A DNA stretch of 64,000 nt from Nocardiopsis ansamitocini (GCF_030268225.1 NZ_BSQG01000005.1:62001-126000), one strand, 5' to 3'; shown: positions 1 through 8,896, numbered from the stretch's first letter. The notes: generated by a model from the letters alone, not told the origin. Numbers and translations are program-made.

Positions 1-225
1 CTCGCGCAGAACAGTGGGTTCGAAGGAACCCGGGGAGTTGGTGAAAGCGGTCCGGTAGCCGGGCATGAACTCGTAGGTGCCGACCGGCCCGCCCAGGACC
101 GTCCTGGACTCCACCACCGTGACGGACAGGCCCGCGCGCGCCAGGTAGGCCGCGCAGACCAGGCCGTTGTGGCCCCCGCCCACCACGACCACGTCGCGCG
201 GGTCCGGCGCTGCCTGAACGGCCAT
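1..225 (-). CDS. FAD-dependent oxidoreductase, N-terminal part (runs off the window)
   Basis: Reading right to left from ATG at 225, the first 75 codons contain a Rossmann dinucleotide fold: a beta strand, the glycine motif VVGGGHNGLVCAAYLARAG at about residues 15-33, and an acidic residue (VVES) ending the second strand. This is the FAD-binding start of the phytoene desaturase/amine oxidase-like superfamily (COG1233 style). The ATG lies one base downstream of the M19 gene's stop, so the two are translationally linked and it is probably the last gene of the transporter operon. The substrate cannot be told because the catalytic part lies outside the window. Confidence 0.8.
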   Translation of the reverse strand, partial: MAVQAAPDPRDVVVVGGGHNGLVCAAYLARAGLSVTVVESRTVLGGPVGTYEFMPGYRTAFTNSPGSFEPTVLRE

Positions 226-226
226 G

Positions 227-1270
227 TCAGGCCCGCACCGCGGGTTGGAAGCCCTGCTCGAACAGCCGCATCCAGTTGCCACCGGCGACCAGCGCCAGTT
301 CGTCGCGGCTCAGTCCGCGGTCGACCAGCGCCTCCAGCACGCCCGGGAACGCCTCGGGCGAGCTGAACCACGACGGCCACTCGACCACGGGGCCGTCGCC
401 GATGGGGATGGGGCTCTCACGGCCCCACCGGCCGGCCCGCCACCACTTGACCATGCTGGCGTCGTAGCCGGTGTAGAAGTCGGTGCCGAAGGCGACGTGT
501 TCCACCCCCAACTGGTCGATGGTCCACAGCGTCATGTCCACGAAGCTGTCGAGTGTGGTGGCGGCACCGTCGCGTAGCATCCGCACATAGGGGCTCAGGC
601 CCACCACTCCGCCGCGCCCGGCGAGCTTGCGCAGGACTTCGGTGGACTTGGGCCGGCGGCTCAGCTCCACGCCGTCGCCGACGAACTCGATGGGGTTGGC
701 GTGCGTCACGGCGACGGGCGCCGCGCTCATGTCGATGGTGTCCAGGCAGGTGCGCTCGGAGCAGTGTGAGAGGTCGATGAGGACACCGACGTCGTTCATC
801 TCCTTGATGAAGTTGGCACCCACGTGCTTGGAGACACCGTTGTCGTCGTCCTCCCAGCAACCGGCGGCGATGCTGTTCTGCGTGTTGTAGGTGAGCTGCA
901 TGATGCGCACCCCTAGGTCGGCGAAGACCCGGACCAGCCGGATGTCGTCCTCCAACGGGGTGGTGTTCTGGAACCCGAAGAGGACGGCGGTCTTGCCCGC
1001 GGCGTTGATGCGGGTGATATCCGCGACGCCGTGGGCCTGCTCGATGAGGTCGGAGTTGGCGGCGAAGAGGTCGTTCCACTCGCCGATGACCGAGAGGGTC
1101 TCTCGGGCGGTCTCCCACACCGCGATGGTGACGTGCACGCATCCGACGCTGCCGCGCCGCCACTCCTCGAAGCGGGCGCGGTCGGGTTTGCTGTACTCAA
1201 GGCAGTCGACGGTGAAGGGCAGCGGGTCGGCGACCGGGCTGGACACGATGGTGGCTCCGTTTCTCTTCAT
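227..1270 (-). CDS. M19 (renal dipeptidase-like) family protein lacking the HxD metal motif
   Basis: A 347-residue TIM-barrel amidohydrolase-like protein of the membrane dipeptidase family. Conserved M19 blocks are visible: GFQNTTPLEDD (metal-bridging Glu about 107), MQLTYNTQN, IDLSHCS (His 169), THANP (His 190) and FGTDFYTG. The canonical first motif DGHND is replaced by DCLEY at residues 22-26, so the usual His and Asp zinc ligands are absent. Homologues with this altered motif form a subfamily often found in catabolic gene sets, whose substrate is poorly defined. There is no signal peptide, so it acts in the cytoplasm. It sits between an aldehyde dehydrogenase and an FAD oxidoreductase in the operon. 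True dipeptidase activity is doubtful; hydrolysis of a small amide or imide is an inference. Confidence 0.8.
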   Translation of the reverse strand: MKRNGATIVSSPVADPLPFTVDCLEYSKPDRARFEEWRRGSVGCVHVTIAVWETARETLSVIGEWNDLFAANSDLIEQAHGVADITRINAAGKTAVLFGFQNTTPLEDDIRLVRVFADLGVRIMQLTYNTQNSIAAGCWEDDDNGVSKHVGANFIKEMNDVGVLIDLSHCSERTCLDTIDMSAAPVAVTHANPIEFVGDGVELSRRPKSTEVLRKLAGRGGVVGLSPYVRMLRDGAATTLDSFVDMTLWTIDQLGVEHVAFGTDFYTGYDASMVKWWRAGRWGRESPIPIGDGPVVEWPSWFSSPEAFPGVLEALVDRGLSRDELALVAGGNWMRLFEQGFQPAVRA

Positions 1271-1287
1271 GGGGACAGTGCGGTCGG

Positions 1288-2805
1288 TCAGGCGATGGCG
1301 AACGGGTCGGGGTGCGGCCCGTAGTCCTGCACAACCGATTTGACCTGGGTGAACTCGCGCATTGCTTCGAGGCCGTTCTCTCGGCCCAAGCCCGACTGCT
1401 TGTAGCCGCCGAAGGGCATGCGCCAGTCGATGGCGCGGTAGGTGTTCACCCACACCGTCCCTGCTGCCAGTCCCCTGCTCATGCGGTGGGCGGTGTCGGC
1501 CGATGCCGACCACACCCCTGCGGCCAGGCCGTACTCCACGCTGTTGGCGATCTCCAGTGCCTCCTCGGCGGAGCCGAAGACGTGCAGGACGCCCACCGGC
1601 CCGAAGACCTCTTCGCTGCACACGGCCATGTCCTCGGTGGTGGCTTCCAGCACCGTGGGCGGGAACCAGTTGCCGCCGGCCAGTTCCGCACCGGGTTCGA
1701 CGCGCGTGCCGCCGAACAGGGGCTGCGCGCCCCGGGCCAGCGCGTCGTCGACGAAGCCTTCGATGCGCTCCAGTTGGGCGGAGGAGGCCACCGGCCCCAA
1801 GTGGGTGCCACCCTCGTAGGGGTCGCCCACCACGATGTGGGCCGCGTGCGCCTTCAGCCGAGCGGTGAACTCGGCTGCGATCGCCTCGTGGACGAGGATG
1901 CGCGAGCCCGCCACACAGGTCTGGCCGGTAGCGCTGAACAGTCCCTGGGCCACGGCGATGACGGCGGAGCCGAGGTCGGCGTCGTCCATGACGATGTGGG
2001 CGGACTTCCCGCCCGCCTCGCACACGAAGCGCCCCAGCCGCCCGGCCACGACCGCGCCCAGGCGCCGGGCGACCGCGGTGCTGCCGGTGAAGGACACCAG
2101 GTCCACCCGTTCATCGGCGGCCAGTGCGGCCCCCTCCTCCGCACCGCCCACGACGACGTTGAGCACGCCCGGTGGCAGGCCGGCTTCCAGGGCCAGTTCG
2201 GCCAGGCGGGCGGTGGAGGCTGCCGCGTGCACCGGAGGCTTGACCACGACGCTGTTGCCGACGGCCAGGGCGGGGGCGATCTTCCACGAGCCCAGCGACA
2301 GCGCACCGTTGAACGGGGTGATCGCCGCGACGACACCGACGGGCTCCTCGACGACGACGCCGTCGCGGGTGGGCGACAGCGACCGGTAGGACCCGGTGTG
2401 GGTCTCGGCCGCCGCGGCGAAGAAGTCGTACCAGCGCTGGAGGACGGTCATCTCCGCGGTGGTGGAACGCAGCGGCTTGCCGTTGGCCAGCGTCTCGTAC
2501 TCGGCGAGGTCCGCTGCGTCTCGGGCGATCAGCGCACCGAGGCGGCGCAGGACCTCGGCTCGCTGCCAGCCCTGGAGCTGGGCCCAGCCAGAGGTGGCGC
2601 GCGCCTGCTCGGCCGCCGCGACCGCGCGGTGGACGGCCGCAGGGCTCACCACCGCCTCGCCCCATACGGCGCCGGTGGCCGGGTCGACGAGGGGGACCGC
2701 GGTGCCGTCCTCGTGGTCGGGTTCGCCCGCGATGTGGGAGCGCACCGTGGTCGAGGAGACGCGCTGTTGCGGCGAGCGACGCGGTGCTGTGGTCGGTGTG
2801 TTCAT
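1288..2805 (-). CDS. NAD(P)-dependent aldehyde dehydrogenase
   Basis: A 505-residue ALDH superfamily enzyme, slightly longer than the usual 480-500 because of an N-terminal extension of about 20 residues. It shows the cofactor-site motif ITPFNGALS near 162, FTGST near 239, the general-base Glu 263 in CEAGGKS and the nucleophile Cys 297 in GQTCVAGSR. The C-terminal signature MPFGGYKQSGLGREN is intact. It should oxidise an aldehyde to the carboxylate in the cytoplasm. It lies 17 bases upstream of the M19 gene and 62 bases downstream of the ABC permease. A hairpin in that latter gap suggests partial termination before it. The betaine/4-guanidinobutyraldehyde type is possible, but the substrate cannot be read from sequence. 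Confidence 0.9.
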   Translation of the reverse strand: MNTPTTAPRRSPQQRVSSTTVRSHIAGEPDHEDGTAVPLVDPATGAVWGEAVVSPAAVHRAVAAAEQARATSGWAQLQGWQRAEVLRRLGALIARDAADLAEYETLANGKPLRSTTAEMTVLQRWYDFFAAAAETHTGSYRSLSPTRDGVVVEEPVGVVAAITPFNGALSLGSWKIAPALAVGNSVVVKPPVHAAASTARLAELALEAGLPPGVLNVVVGGAEEGAALAADERVDLVSFTGSTAVARRLGAVVAGRLGRFVCEAGGKSAHIVMDDADLGSAVIAVAQGLFSATGQTCVAGSRILVHEAIAAEFTARLKAHAAHIVVGDPYEGGTHLGPVASSAQLERIEGFVDDALARGAQPLFGGTRVEPGAELAGGNWFPPTVLEATTEDMAVCSEEVFGPVGVLHVFGSAEEALEIANSVEYGLAAGVWSASADTAHRMSRGLAAGTVWVNTYRAIDWRMPFGGYKQSGLGRENGLEAMREFTQVKSVVQDYGPHPDPFAIA

Positions 2806-2824
2806 GAGAAACCCCGTTTCGGCG

Positions 2825-2856
2825 ACCCGTTCCGGCCCTGACGGGCCGGAACGGGT
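2825..2856 (-). terminator. Hairpin between the ABC permease and the aldehyde dehydrogenase
   Basis: ACCCGTTCCGGCCC and GGGCCGGAACGGGT form a perfect 14-bp stem around a four-base loop. It begins 11 bases after the permease stop and ends 20 bases before the ALDH start codon. No T tract follows. It may terminate part of the transporter transcript, or simply protect the 3' end of the upstream message. Confidence 0.55.
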
Positions 2857-2866
2857 CGGGTGGATG

Positions 2867-3667
2867 TCACTTCCAGCGGATGACGAGCCGGCCCAGCAGC
2901 TCGACGCCGTAGTAGAGGAGCAGGCCCATGGCGGTCAGAACGACCAGGGCAGCGAAGAGGGTGTCGGTCATGAGGTTGCCCTGGGTGACGATCAGGAGAT
3001 AGCCCAGGCCGGAGTCGCTGCCGACGAACTCCCCGACGATGGCGCCCACGATCGCGAACGCGATCGCGAGCTGAAGGCCGGTGATGATGAAAGGCAGGGC
3101 ACTGGGCAGGCGCAGGTAGCGAAAAACCTGCCATTGCGAGGCGCCCATGGAGCGCATGAGGTGCAGGGAACCCTCGCTGACCGAGTTGAGCCCCTGGGTG
3201 GCGTTGACGACCACCGGGAAGAACGCCATGACGAAGGCGATGAGCGACGACGTGGTGACGCCGGTGCCGATCCACACCACGAACAGTGGGGCGATGGCGA
3301 CCTTGGGGATGACCTGGGAGGCAACCAGTACCGGGTAGAGCGCGCGCCCGGCAAGCGGCCAGGCGACCATGACCACAGCCAGCAGGACGCCCACGACCGC
3401 GCTGAGCGCGAACCCGACGAGGGTCTCGGCGAGGGTGACCAGGGCATTGCTCCAGAGGAGTCCCCAGTTGTCGACGCCTGCCGTCCAGATGTCGCTGGGT
3501 GCGGGCAGCAGGTAGAAGGGCACGTCCAGGACGCGGACGCACACCTGCCAGACGGCGACCAGGCCCACGAGCATGACCAGGGGTGCGAACCCCGGTGCTC
3601 CGGCGAGGCGGCGCAGTCCGGTGCGGGGCGCGGTGGCCCGACCGGTCGGCGCGGTGCTGTGGCTCAT
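2867..3667 (-). CDS. ABC transporter permease (SsuC/TauC/ThiX type)
   Basis: A 266-residue inner-membrane permease of the nitrate/sulfonate/taurine class. It has about six hydrophobic helices and the binding-protein-dependent transport loop near RSMGASQWQVFRYLRLPSALP, which carries the EAA-like coupling motif contacting the ATPase. Its start overlaps the ATPase stop by four bases (ATGA type), so the two are co-translated. With the adjacent ATPase and lipoprotein it forms a complete importer. Confidence 0.9.
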   Translation of the reverse strand: MSHSTAPTGRATAPRTGLRRLAGAPGFAPLVMLVGLVAVWQVCVRVLDVPFYLLPAPSDIWTAGVDNWGLLWSNALVTLAETLVGFALSAVVGVLLAVVMVAWPLAGRALYPVLVASQVIPKVAIAPLFVVWIGTGVTTSSLIAFVMAFFPVVVNATQGLNSVSEGSLHLMRSMGASQWQVFRYLRLPSALPFIITGLQLAIAFAIVGAIVGEFVGSDSGLGYLLIVTQGNLMTDTLFAALVVLTAMGLLLYYGVELLGRLVIRWK

Positions 3668-4515
3668 CGCTGCGTCCCCTCGTGGTGGCCGGCGGGGCGG
3701 CGGTCGCGGAGGATGCCGAGGTCCTCGAAGACCTCGGTCACCTGGCCGACGTAGTCGGCGAACCGGGGGGTCTCCCGGACGTGCAGTCCCCGGGGCCGGG
3801 GCAGGTCGACGGTGATGTCGGCGACGACCCGGCCGGGGCGGGGCGACATGACCAGGATCCGGTCGGAGAGGAACACCGCCTCGCTGATGGAGTGGGTCAC
3901 GAAGACGACGGTGGTGTCGCGCTGGGCGGCCATGTCAGCCAGGTCGACGGCCATCTGGTCGCGGGTCATGGCGTCCAGTGCCGCGAAGGGCTCGTCCATC
4001 AGCAGCAGCCGGGGGTCGTGCAGGATCGCCCGGCAGATGCCGACGCGCTGGCGCATTCCTCCCGACAGTTCCCGCGGGTACTTGTTCTCGCAAGCCTCCA
4101 GTCCCACCTGCGCCAGCAGCTCGCGGGCGCGGTCCCGCATGGCTTTGCGGTCGGCGCGCCGGACATCGGCCTGGAGAAGGATGTTGTCGATGACGGTGCG
4201 CCATGGCATGAGCAGGTCTTCCTGGAAGACCATGCCCAGGTCGGGGTGCGGGGCGGTGACGGTGGTGCCGCCGACCTCGATCGTTCCGGAAGTGGGGTGT
4301 TCCAGCCCTGCGATGAGGCGCAGCAGGGTGCTCTTTCCGCAGCCGCTGGGGCCCAGCAGGGAGAGGAACTGTCCGCCGGGGACCTCGGTGGTGAGGTCGT
4401 GCAGCGCGGTGACCGAGGAGCGCGTGGAGGCGTACACCCGCTCGACACCGCTGATGCCGATCCGGGCTGCCCGCCCCGACGCGGGAGCGGCGGCCTGGCC
4501 CGGGGCCGCCATCAC
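3664..4515 (-). CDS. ABC transporter ATP-binding protein (SsuB/TauB type)
   Basis: A 283-residue nucleotide-binding subunit. Walker A is GPSGCGKST at residues 55-63, the signature is LSGGMRQR, and Walker B is LLLMDEPFAALD followed by the H-loop VTHSISEA. An N-terminal extension of about 20 residues precedes the domain, and the C-terminal tail (VTEVFEDLGILRD) lacks a regulatory domain. It powers import by the neighbouring permease. Both ends overlap their neighbours by four bases, which marks one tightly coupled operon. Confidence 0.92.
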   Translation of the reverse strand: MMAAPGQAAAPASGRAARIGISGVERVYASTRSSVTALHDLTTEVPGGQFLSLLGPSGCGKSTLLRLIAGLEHPTSGTIEVGGTTVTAPHPDLGMVFQEDLLMPWRTVIDNILLQADVRRADRKAMRDRARELLAQVGLEACENKYPRELSGGMRQRVGICRAILHDPRLLLMDEPFAALDAMTRDQMAVDLADMAAQRDTTVVFVTHSISEAVFLSDRILVMSPRPGRVVADITVDLPRPRGLHVRETPRFADYVGQVTEVFEDLGILRDRRPAGHHEGTQR

Positions 4516-5561
4516 TGGCCGTCCGGCAGGAAGTCGTTGGTGTACATGTCGGCGACGGCCGTGTCGCCCTCGACCCCACCGTAGGTCTGCAGGATGTCGA
4601 TGGTGTCAGCCCAGGCCGACTCGCTGTTGCTGCCCCAGGGGGCGTCGGTGTCGGCGGCGGGGACCAGTTCGAGCCAACCGGAGAGCTGGCTGGTGCAGAA
4701 GGACTCGGTCAGGGTTCCGTCGGACTCCGCCGCGAGGACCTCGCACGCCTCTTCCTGGTTCTCCTCTGTGTAGTCCAGGCCCTTGCGATAGGCGCGCAGG
4801 AACGCGGTGATCGTCTCTCCGTCGCCGTCGGTGAGGGCGTTCCCGGCGACGAATCCGTGGTCGAGGACGTCGGCCCCGGCGTCGGAATAGAGGAGGGTGC
4901 GTGCCTCCTCGCCTGCGTCAGCGATGGCGCTCTGGGCGTAGTATCCCTGGCCGCTGATGGCATCGACCTTGCCGGCGAGCAGGGCTGCGATCTTTCCGTT
5001 CGCGGGGAGGTTGACGATGGTGACGTCGTCCTCGGGGATGTCGTTGGCGCTGAGGAAGGCCGGGACGAGGGTGGAGTCCGACCCGCCGGGGGTGCTGCCG
5101 ATGCGCAGGCCCCGCACGTCGTCGGGTTCCTGGATGGCGGAGTCCTCCAGGACGGTCAGGCCGGTGGCGTTCTTGTGCTGAACGGTGGCCACCGACACCA
5201 CGGGCAGGCCCGACATCATGGAGGCCGCCGCGGTGGAAAGGTCGACCCAGCCGATGTCGGCCTTTCCGGTGCCAACTGCCAGCACACCGTCCTTGGAGCC
5301 CGCGGTGAGCTGCAGTGTCGTGGTGATCCCCTCTTCGTCGAAGAAGCCCTTCTCTTGTGCGATCACCAGCGGCGCGTGGTAGGCCACGTAGCTGTTCCAG
5401 TCGAGCGCGACGCGCACTTCCCGGTTCCCGTCGGCGTCGGTGGTCCCTGCGGCGCCGCCCGCGGTGCCGCAGGCGGCCAGTCCCGTGGCGAGCGCCGCTG
5501 CGGCCAGTGCGCGCGGCAGTGAACGGCGACAGGGGATGTGGCGTGCGTTGGGTGTGGACAT
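4512..5561 (-). CDS. ABC transporter substrate-binding lipoprotein (NMT1/THI5-like)
   Basis: A 349-residue solute-binding protein. The N-terminus has a basic stretch, a hydrophobic segment and the lipobox LAAC, so Cys 31 should be lipidated and the protein tethered outside the membrane. The body has the NMT1/SsuA pattern: VALDWNSYVAYHAPLVIAQ, then GFFDEEGI, then GSKDGVLAVGTGKADIGWVD. This family binds thiamine-pyrimidine precursors, sulfonates, nitrate or aromatic amides, so the ligand is unknown here. It is the first gene of the minus-strand operon that continues into ALDH, M19 and FAD oxidoreductase genes. Confidence 0.88.
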   Translation of the reverse strand: MSTPNARHIPCRRSLPRALAAAALATGLAACGTAGGAAGTTDADGNREVRVALDWNSYVAYHAPLVIAQEKGFFDEEGITTTLQLTAGSKDGVLAVGTGKADIGWVDLSTAAASMMSGLPVVSVATVQHKNATGLTVLEDSAIQEPDDVRGLRIGSTPGGSDSTLVPAFLSANDIPEDDVTIVNLPANGKIAALLAGKVDAISGQGYYAQSAIADAGEEARTLLYSDAGADVLDHGFVAGNALTDGDGETITAFLRAYRKGLDYTEENQEEACEVLAAESDGTLTESFCTSQLSGWLELVPAADTDAPWGSNSESAWADTIDILQTYGGVEGDTAVADMYTNDFLPDGQ

Positions 5562-5632
5562 GGCTTCCTCGCAGAGTGTGTGGAGGTGCTTGACGCCTTG
5601 GCGATCGTTCAGCGCGGTGCTGCGAGAGATCT

Positions 5633-5648
5633 ATGAAAACGTCTTCAT
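5633..5648. promoter_or_regulatory. Candidate operator ATGAAAACGTCTTCAT
   Basis: A 16-bp near-palindrome, symmetric at 14 of 16 positions, centred about 80 bases upstream of the substrate-binding protein start. It lies in a locally less GC-rich segment where the promoter of the transporter operon is expected. No regulator gene is adjacent, so the binding protein is unknown. Confidence 0.4.
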
Positions 5649-5975
5649 CGAAGAGTAGGGGCGCCTCTCGACAGACGTCAAGAGTTCATCTACCGCCGTC
5701 GCGCCGCCTGGGCACTCACCTATAACCCCAGTTGGAGACGGCACCGGGCTCTCCGGCGGGCTTCAGCGGCATCGGACGGCTTTGTGAAGAATCGATTAAC
5801 GAGGGGCGGAGCGCGCCAGCCCCGCACCGAGCGAACGCGACCGACGGCGCAGCGTGGATCGCGCGGCCCCCACAGCGGTCCCGCCGTACTGCGCGCTGTG
5901 GGGACGAACGCGGAAGCGAAGGCGCGGGCCTGCCGCAACCGCCGTGGCGGTGGTCGCCCGGCAGCGGGAATCGTC

Positions 5976-5981
5976 TACCGT
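5976..5981 (+). promoter_or_regulatory. -10 element of a probable leaderless promoter
   Basis: TACCGT matches TANNNT and lies six bases before the GTG at 5988, so transcription should begin at or beside the start codon. No ribosome-binding site is visible, in agreement with leaderless translation. Confidence 0.4.
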
Positions 5982-5987
5982 ACCTGG

Positions 5988-6626
5988 GTGTCCACCACCA
6001 CGATCCTGCTCGTCCTGGACCTCGCCGGGGTGCTCGCGTTCGCCGTGGACGGGGCGCTGGTCGGTATACGGTCCTCGCGCATCGACATCGTCGGAGTGAT
6101 CACGCTGGGGGTGATCACCGCACTGGGCGGCGGCATCATCCGCGACCTGCTCCTGGGCGCCACCCCCGCCACCTTCCAGGACTGGCGCTACGTCATGACG
6201 GCACTGGTCGGCGCGCTGCTGGCCTTCTTCCTGAGCCGCCACCTGGAACGCCTCAGCGGAGCGATCACCTTCCTGGACGCCGCCGGGCTGAGCCTGTTCT
6301 GCGTGACGGGTGCGGCCAAGGCACTGGAGTTCGGATTCGGCCCGCTCCAGGCCGCGCTGCTGGGCGCGATCACGGGGGTCGGCGGGGGGACGCTGCGCGA
6401 CGTGCTGATCAACCGGGTGCCGGCGGTGATGTCGCGGGACAGCACCCTGTACGCGATCCCGGCCCTGACCGGGGCTTGCATCCTGGTGGGAACCGTCACG
6501 ACACTGGGCGGGTACGGCCCCGTGGGAGCGGTCGCCGGCGCCCTGGTGTGCTTCACCCTGCGCACCGTGGGGCTGCGCTACCGCTGGCGCGCGCCCGCAC
6601 CGCGCGGCACCGACAACGGGGGATGA
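5988..6626 (+). CDS. TRIC/UPF0126 family membrane protein
   Basis: A 212-residue protein with seven predicted hydrophobic helices arranged as two repeats. Each repeat carries the family's glycine-rich signature (LGGGIIRDLLLG and VGGGTLRDVLINRVP). Members are trimeric intracellular-cation-type channels in bacteria (YicG, YadS). The GTG start was chosen because the hydrophobic domain starts there and a -10 element lies just upstream. An upstream in-frame extension is arginine-rich and not family-like. It stands alone and is convergent with poxB. Confidence 0.85.
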   Translation: MSTTTILLVLDLAGVLAFAVDGALVGIRSSRIDIVGVITLGVITALGGGIIRDLLLGATPATFQDWRYVMTALVGALLAFFLSRHLERLSGAITFLDAAGLSLFCVTGAAKALEFGFGPLQAALLGAITGVGGGTLRDVLINRVPAVMSRDSTLYAIPALTGACILVGTVTTLGGYGPVGAVAGALVCFTLRTVGLRYRWRAPAPRGTDNGG

Positions 6627-6716
6627 CCTTCTGGATCGGAGCATCGTCCGCGGCCCGTCCGACGACCGCCGAGCGGTTCCCCGAACGGTCGGGCGCCGTC
6701 CGTGCCGCGCGACCGC

Positions 6717-8459
6717 TCAGGGACGGGGAATGTTGCGCAGGTTGGACCGGGCCATGTCCAGGGCGCGGCCCACCCCGCCGGTGAGGACCGTCTTGGACAT
6801 CGACAGCGCGAACCCTCCGACCTGCGCACCGGTGATCTTGGGGGGCACCGACAGCGCGTTGGGGTCGGTGACCACGTCCACCAGGAACGGCCCCGGTGTC
6901 GCGAACGCTTCTTCCAGTGCCCCGCGCACCTTTGCGGGTTCGGTGACCCGGACGGCGCCGGCCCCGCAGGCGCGGGCGATCGCGGCGAAGTCCGTGGAGA
7001 CGTTGTCGGTACCGTAGGGCGGCAGCCCCGCCACCATCATCTCCAGCTCCACCATGCTCAGGGAGGAGTTGTTGAAGAGCACCACCTTCACCGGGAGGCG
7101 GTGCTGGACCAGGGTGAGGAAGTCGCCCATCAGCATCGCGAACCCGCCGTCGCCCGACATCGCCACGACCTGGCGCTCCCGGTCGACGAGTTGGGCGCCG
7201 ATCGCGTGCGGCAGGGCATTGGCCATGGAGCCGTGCTTGAACGAACCGATGACGCGGCGCCGGCCGTTGGGGGTGATGTAGCGTGCCGCCCACACGTTGC
7301 ACATGCCCGTGTCCACGGTGAACACCGTGTCGTCGGCGGCCACCGCGTCCAACTGGTCGGCGACGAACTCGGGGTGGACGGGGACGTGCCGCTCGACGTC
7401 ACGGGTGTAGGCGTCCACCACCCCTTCCAGGGCTTCGGCGTGCGCGCGCAGCATCCGGTCCAGGAAGCGGCGGTCGGTGCGCTGCTCGATCCGGGGGGTC
7501 ACCGCCCGCGCGGTGGCACCCACGTCTCCCCACACCGCGAGGTCCAGTCGGGAGCGGCGCCCCAACCGCTCGGGGCGGATGTCCACCTGGGCGACGCGGG
7601 CGCGCGTGGGAAGGAACTCCTCGTAGGGGAAGTCCGTGCCGAGCATGAGCAGCAGATCGCATCCGTGCATGGCCTCGTAAGCCGCGCCATAGCCCAGAAG
7701 GCCGCTCATCCCGACGTCGTAGGGGTTGCCCCATTGGATGTACTCCTTGCCGCGCAGCGCGTGGGCGACAGGAGCGCACAACCGTTCGGCGAGCGCCACG
7801 ACCTCGTCGTGTGCGCCGGCGCACCCGGCCCCGCACAGCAGGGTGACCTTGGCGGAGCCGGCGACGAGGTCGGTCAACCGCTCGATGTCGCCCTCACCTG
7901 GGCATACCGTGGGCCGCTCGGCGACCATCGAGTGGTTCAGGACGGCCGCGTCCACGGTCTTGTCGGCGACGTCACCGGGCAGCACCACCACGGAGACGCC
8001 CTGGAGGCCCACCGCGTTCTGGAGGGCGATCTGCAGGACCCGCGGCATCTGGGCGGGATCGCCGATCATCTCGCAGTAGTGCGAGCACTCGGTGAACAGC
8101 CGTTCGGGGTGGGTCTCCTGGAAGAAATCGGTGCCGATCTTGGCACCGGGAATGTGGGAGGCGATGGCCAGCACCGGCGCCATGCTCCGGTGGGCGTCGT
8201 AGAGGCCGTTGATGAGGTGCAGGTTTCCCGGTCCGCAACTTCCCGCGCACGCGGTCAGCTTTCCCGACACCTGGGCTTCGGCCGCGGCCGCGAACGCACC
8301 GGCCTCCTCGTTGCGCACATGGACCCACTCGATGCCCTTCGTGCGGCGCACGGCGTCGACCACCGGATTGAGGCTGTCCCCGACCACCCCGTAGATCCGC
8401 TCGACCCCCGCGTCGACCAGGATGCGAACGAACTGCTCCGCGACACTCTCCTTGGCCAT
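6717..8459 (-). CDS. poxB: Pyruvate dehydrogenase (quinone)/pyruvate oxidase
   Basis: A 580-residue thiamine diphosphate enzyme, close to the 572 of E. coli PoxB. The N-terminal domain has YGVVGDSLNP and the catalytic Glu region HVRNEEAGAFAAAA near residue 50. The C-terminal domain has the ThDP motif starting GDGGFAML and ending VLFNNS. FAD-domain features (GADPAQMPRV-like and GLLGYG segments) place it with pyruvate oxidases rather than acetolactate synthases. It decarboxylates pyruvate to acetate and passes electrons to the quinone pool at the membrane. The start is the ATG at 8459, which gives the family N-terminus. Monocistronic and convergent with the TRIC gene. Confidence 0.9.
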   Translation of the reverse strand: MAKESVAEQFVRILVDAGVERIYGVVGDSLNPVVDAVRRTKGIEWVHVRNEEAGAFAAAAEAQVSGKLTACAGSCGPGNLHLINGLYDAHRSMAPVLAIASHIPGAKIGTDFFQETHPERLFTECSHYCEMIGDPAQMPRVLQIALQNAVGLQGVSVVVLPGDVADKTVDAAVLNHSMVAERPTVCPGEGDIERLTDLVAGSAKVTLLCGAGCAGAHDEVVALAERLCAPVAHALRGKEYIQWGNPYDVGMSGLLGYGAAYEAMHGCDLLLMLGTDFPYEEFLPTRARVAQVDIRPERLGRRSRLDLAVWGDVGATARAVTPRIEQRTDRRFLDRMLRAHAEALEGVVDAYTRDVERHVPVHPEFVADQLDAVAADDTVFTVDTGMCNVWAARYITPNGRRRVIGSFKHGSMANALPHAIGAQLVDRERQVVAMSGDGGFAMLMGDFLTLVQHRLPVKVVLFNNSSLSMVELEMMVAGLPPYGTDNVSTDFAAIARACGAGAVRVTEPAKVRGALEEAFATPGPFLVDVVTDPNALSVPPKITGAQVGGFALSMSKTVLTGGVGRALDMARSNLRNIPRP

Positions 8460-8896
8460 GTGTCCCCCCGGCTCGTCTGCAACGGTGCCGTCCCGACCGC
8501 GTGGCGGGAAGCTCGCTTCGGGGAGCACCTGCTGCCCAGGTCGCACCGATCGCACACGTTGGCGGCACGGGGATCGTTCACCGCGGGTGATCGGTTGGGT
8601 GCTTCGGGGGCGGCGCCGACCGACGACGCGGGTCTTTTCGGCCACGGGTGCCCCGGATCACAGCAGCCCCCGCACGGGCGACGATCAGACGCTCCGCTCC
8701 CGTCTCCGGTGCAAAATCGGGACTCTGCGGCCGTTTTGCGACCGCGACCGGCTCCGGGCAGCGGGTTCTGATCCACAGGGACGCGGACGACACGGGGCGC
8801 TCGGGCGGTCCATGATGTTCTCCGACCCGCAGGAAGGGTAGCGTCCGTGCTGTTCGACGTACCCAACAACCCCATTCGCCCGGATAAGGACACGCC
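8460..8896. other. Divergent intergenic region poxB / AI-2E exporter
   Basis: About 435 GC-rich bases between two divergent genes. The open frames here are low-complexity, Arg/Pro-rich and not family-like. No clear operator was found. It presumably holds the promoters of both flanking genes. Confidence 0.5.

Larger units (their letters stand above)
5562..5987. other. Divergent intergenic region upstream of the ABC operon
   Basis: About 425 bases without a convincing gene, separating the leftward ABC operon from the rightward TRIC-like gene. Its left half (5590-5720) is the less GC-rich part and holds the palindrome listed separately. The right half is GC-rich and shows no further clear signal. 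Confidence 0.6.

Noticed and set aside
1312-2841. A 509-codon frame opposite the aldehyde dehydrogenase
   Set aside because: It is a high-GC antisense shadow with Gly/His/Arg-rich composition and no family signature; the opposite strand encodes a complete ALDH.
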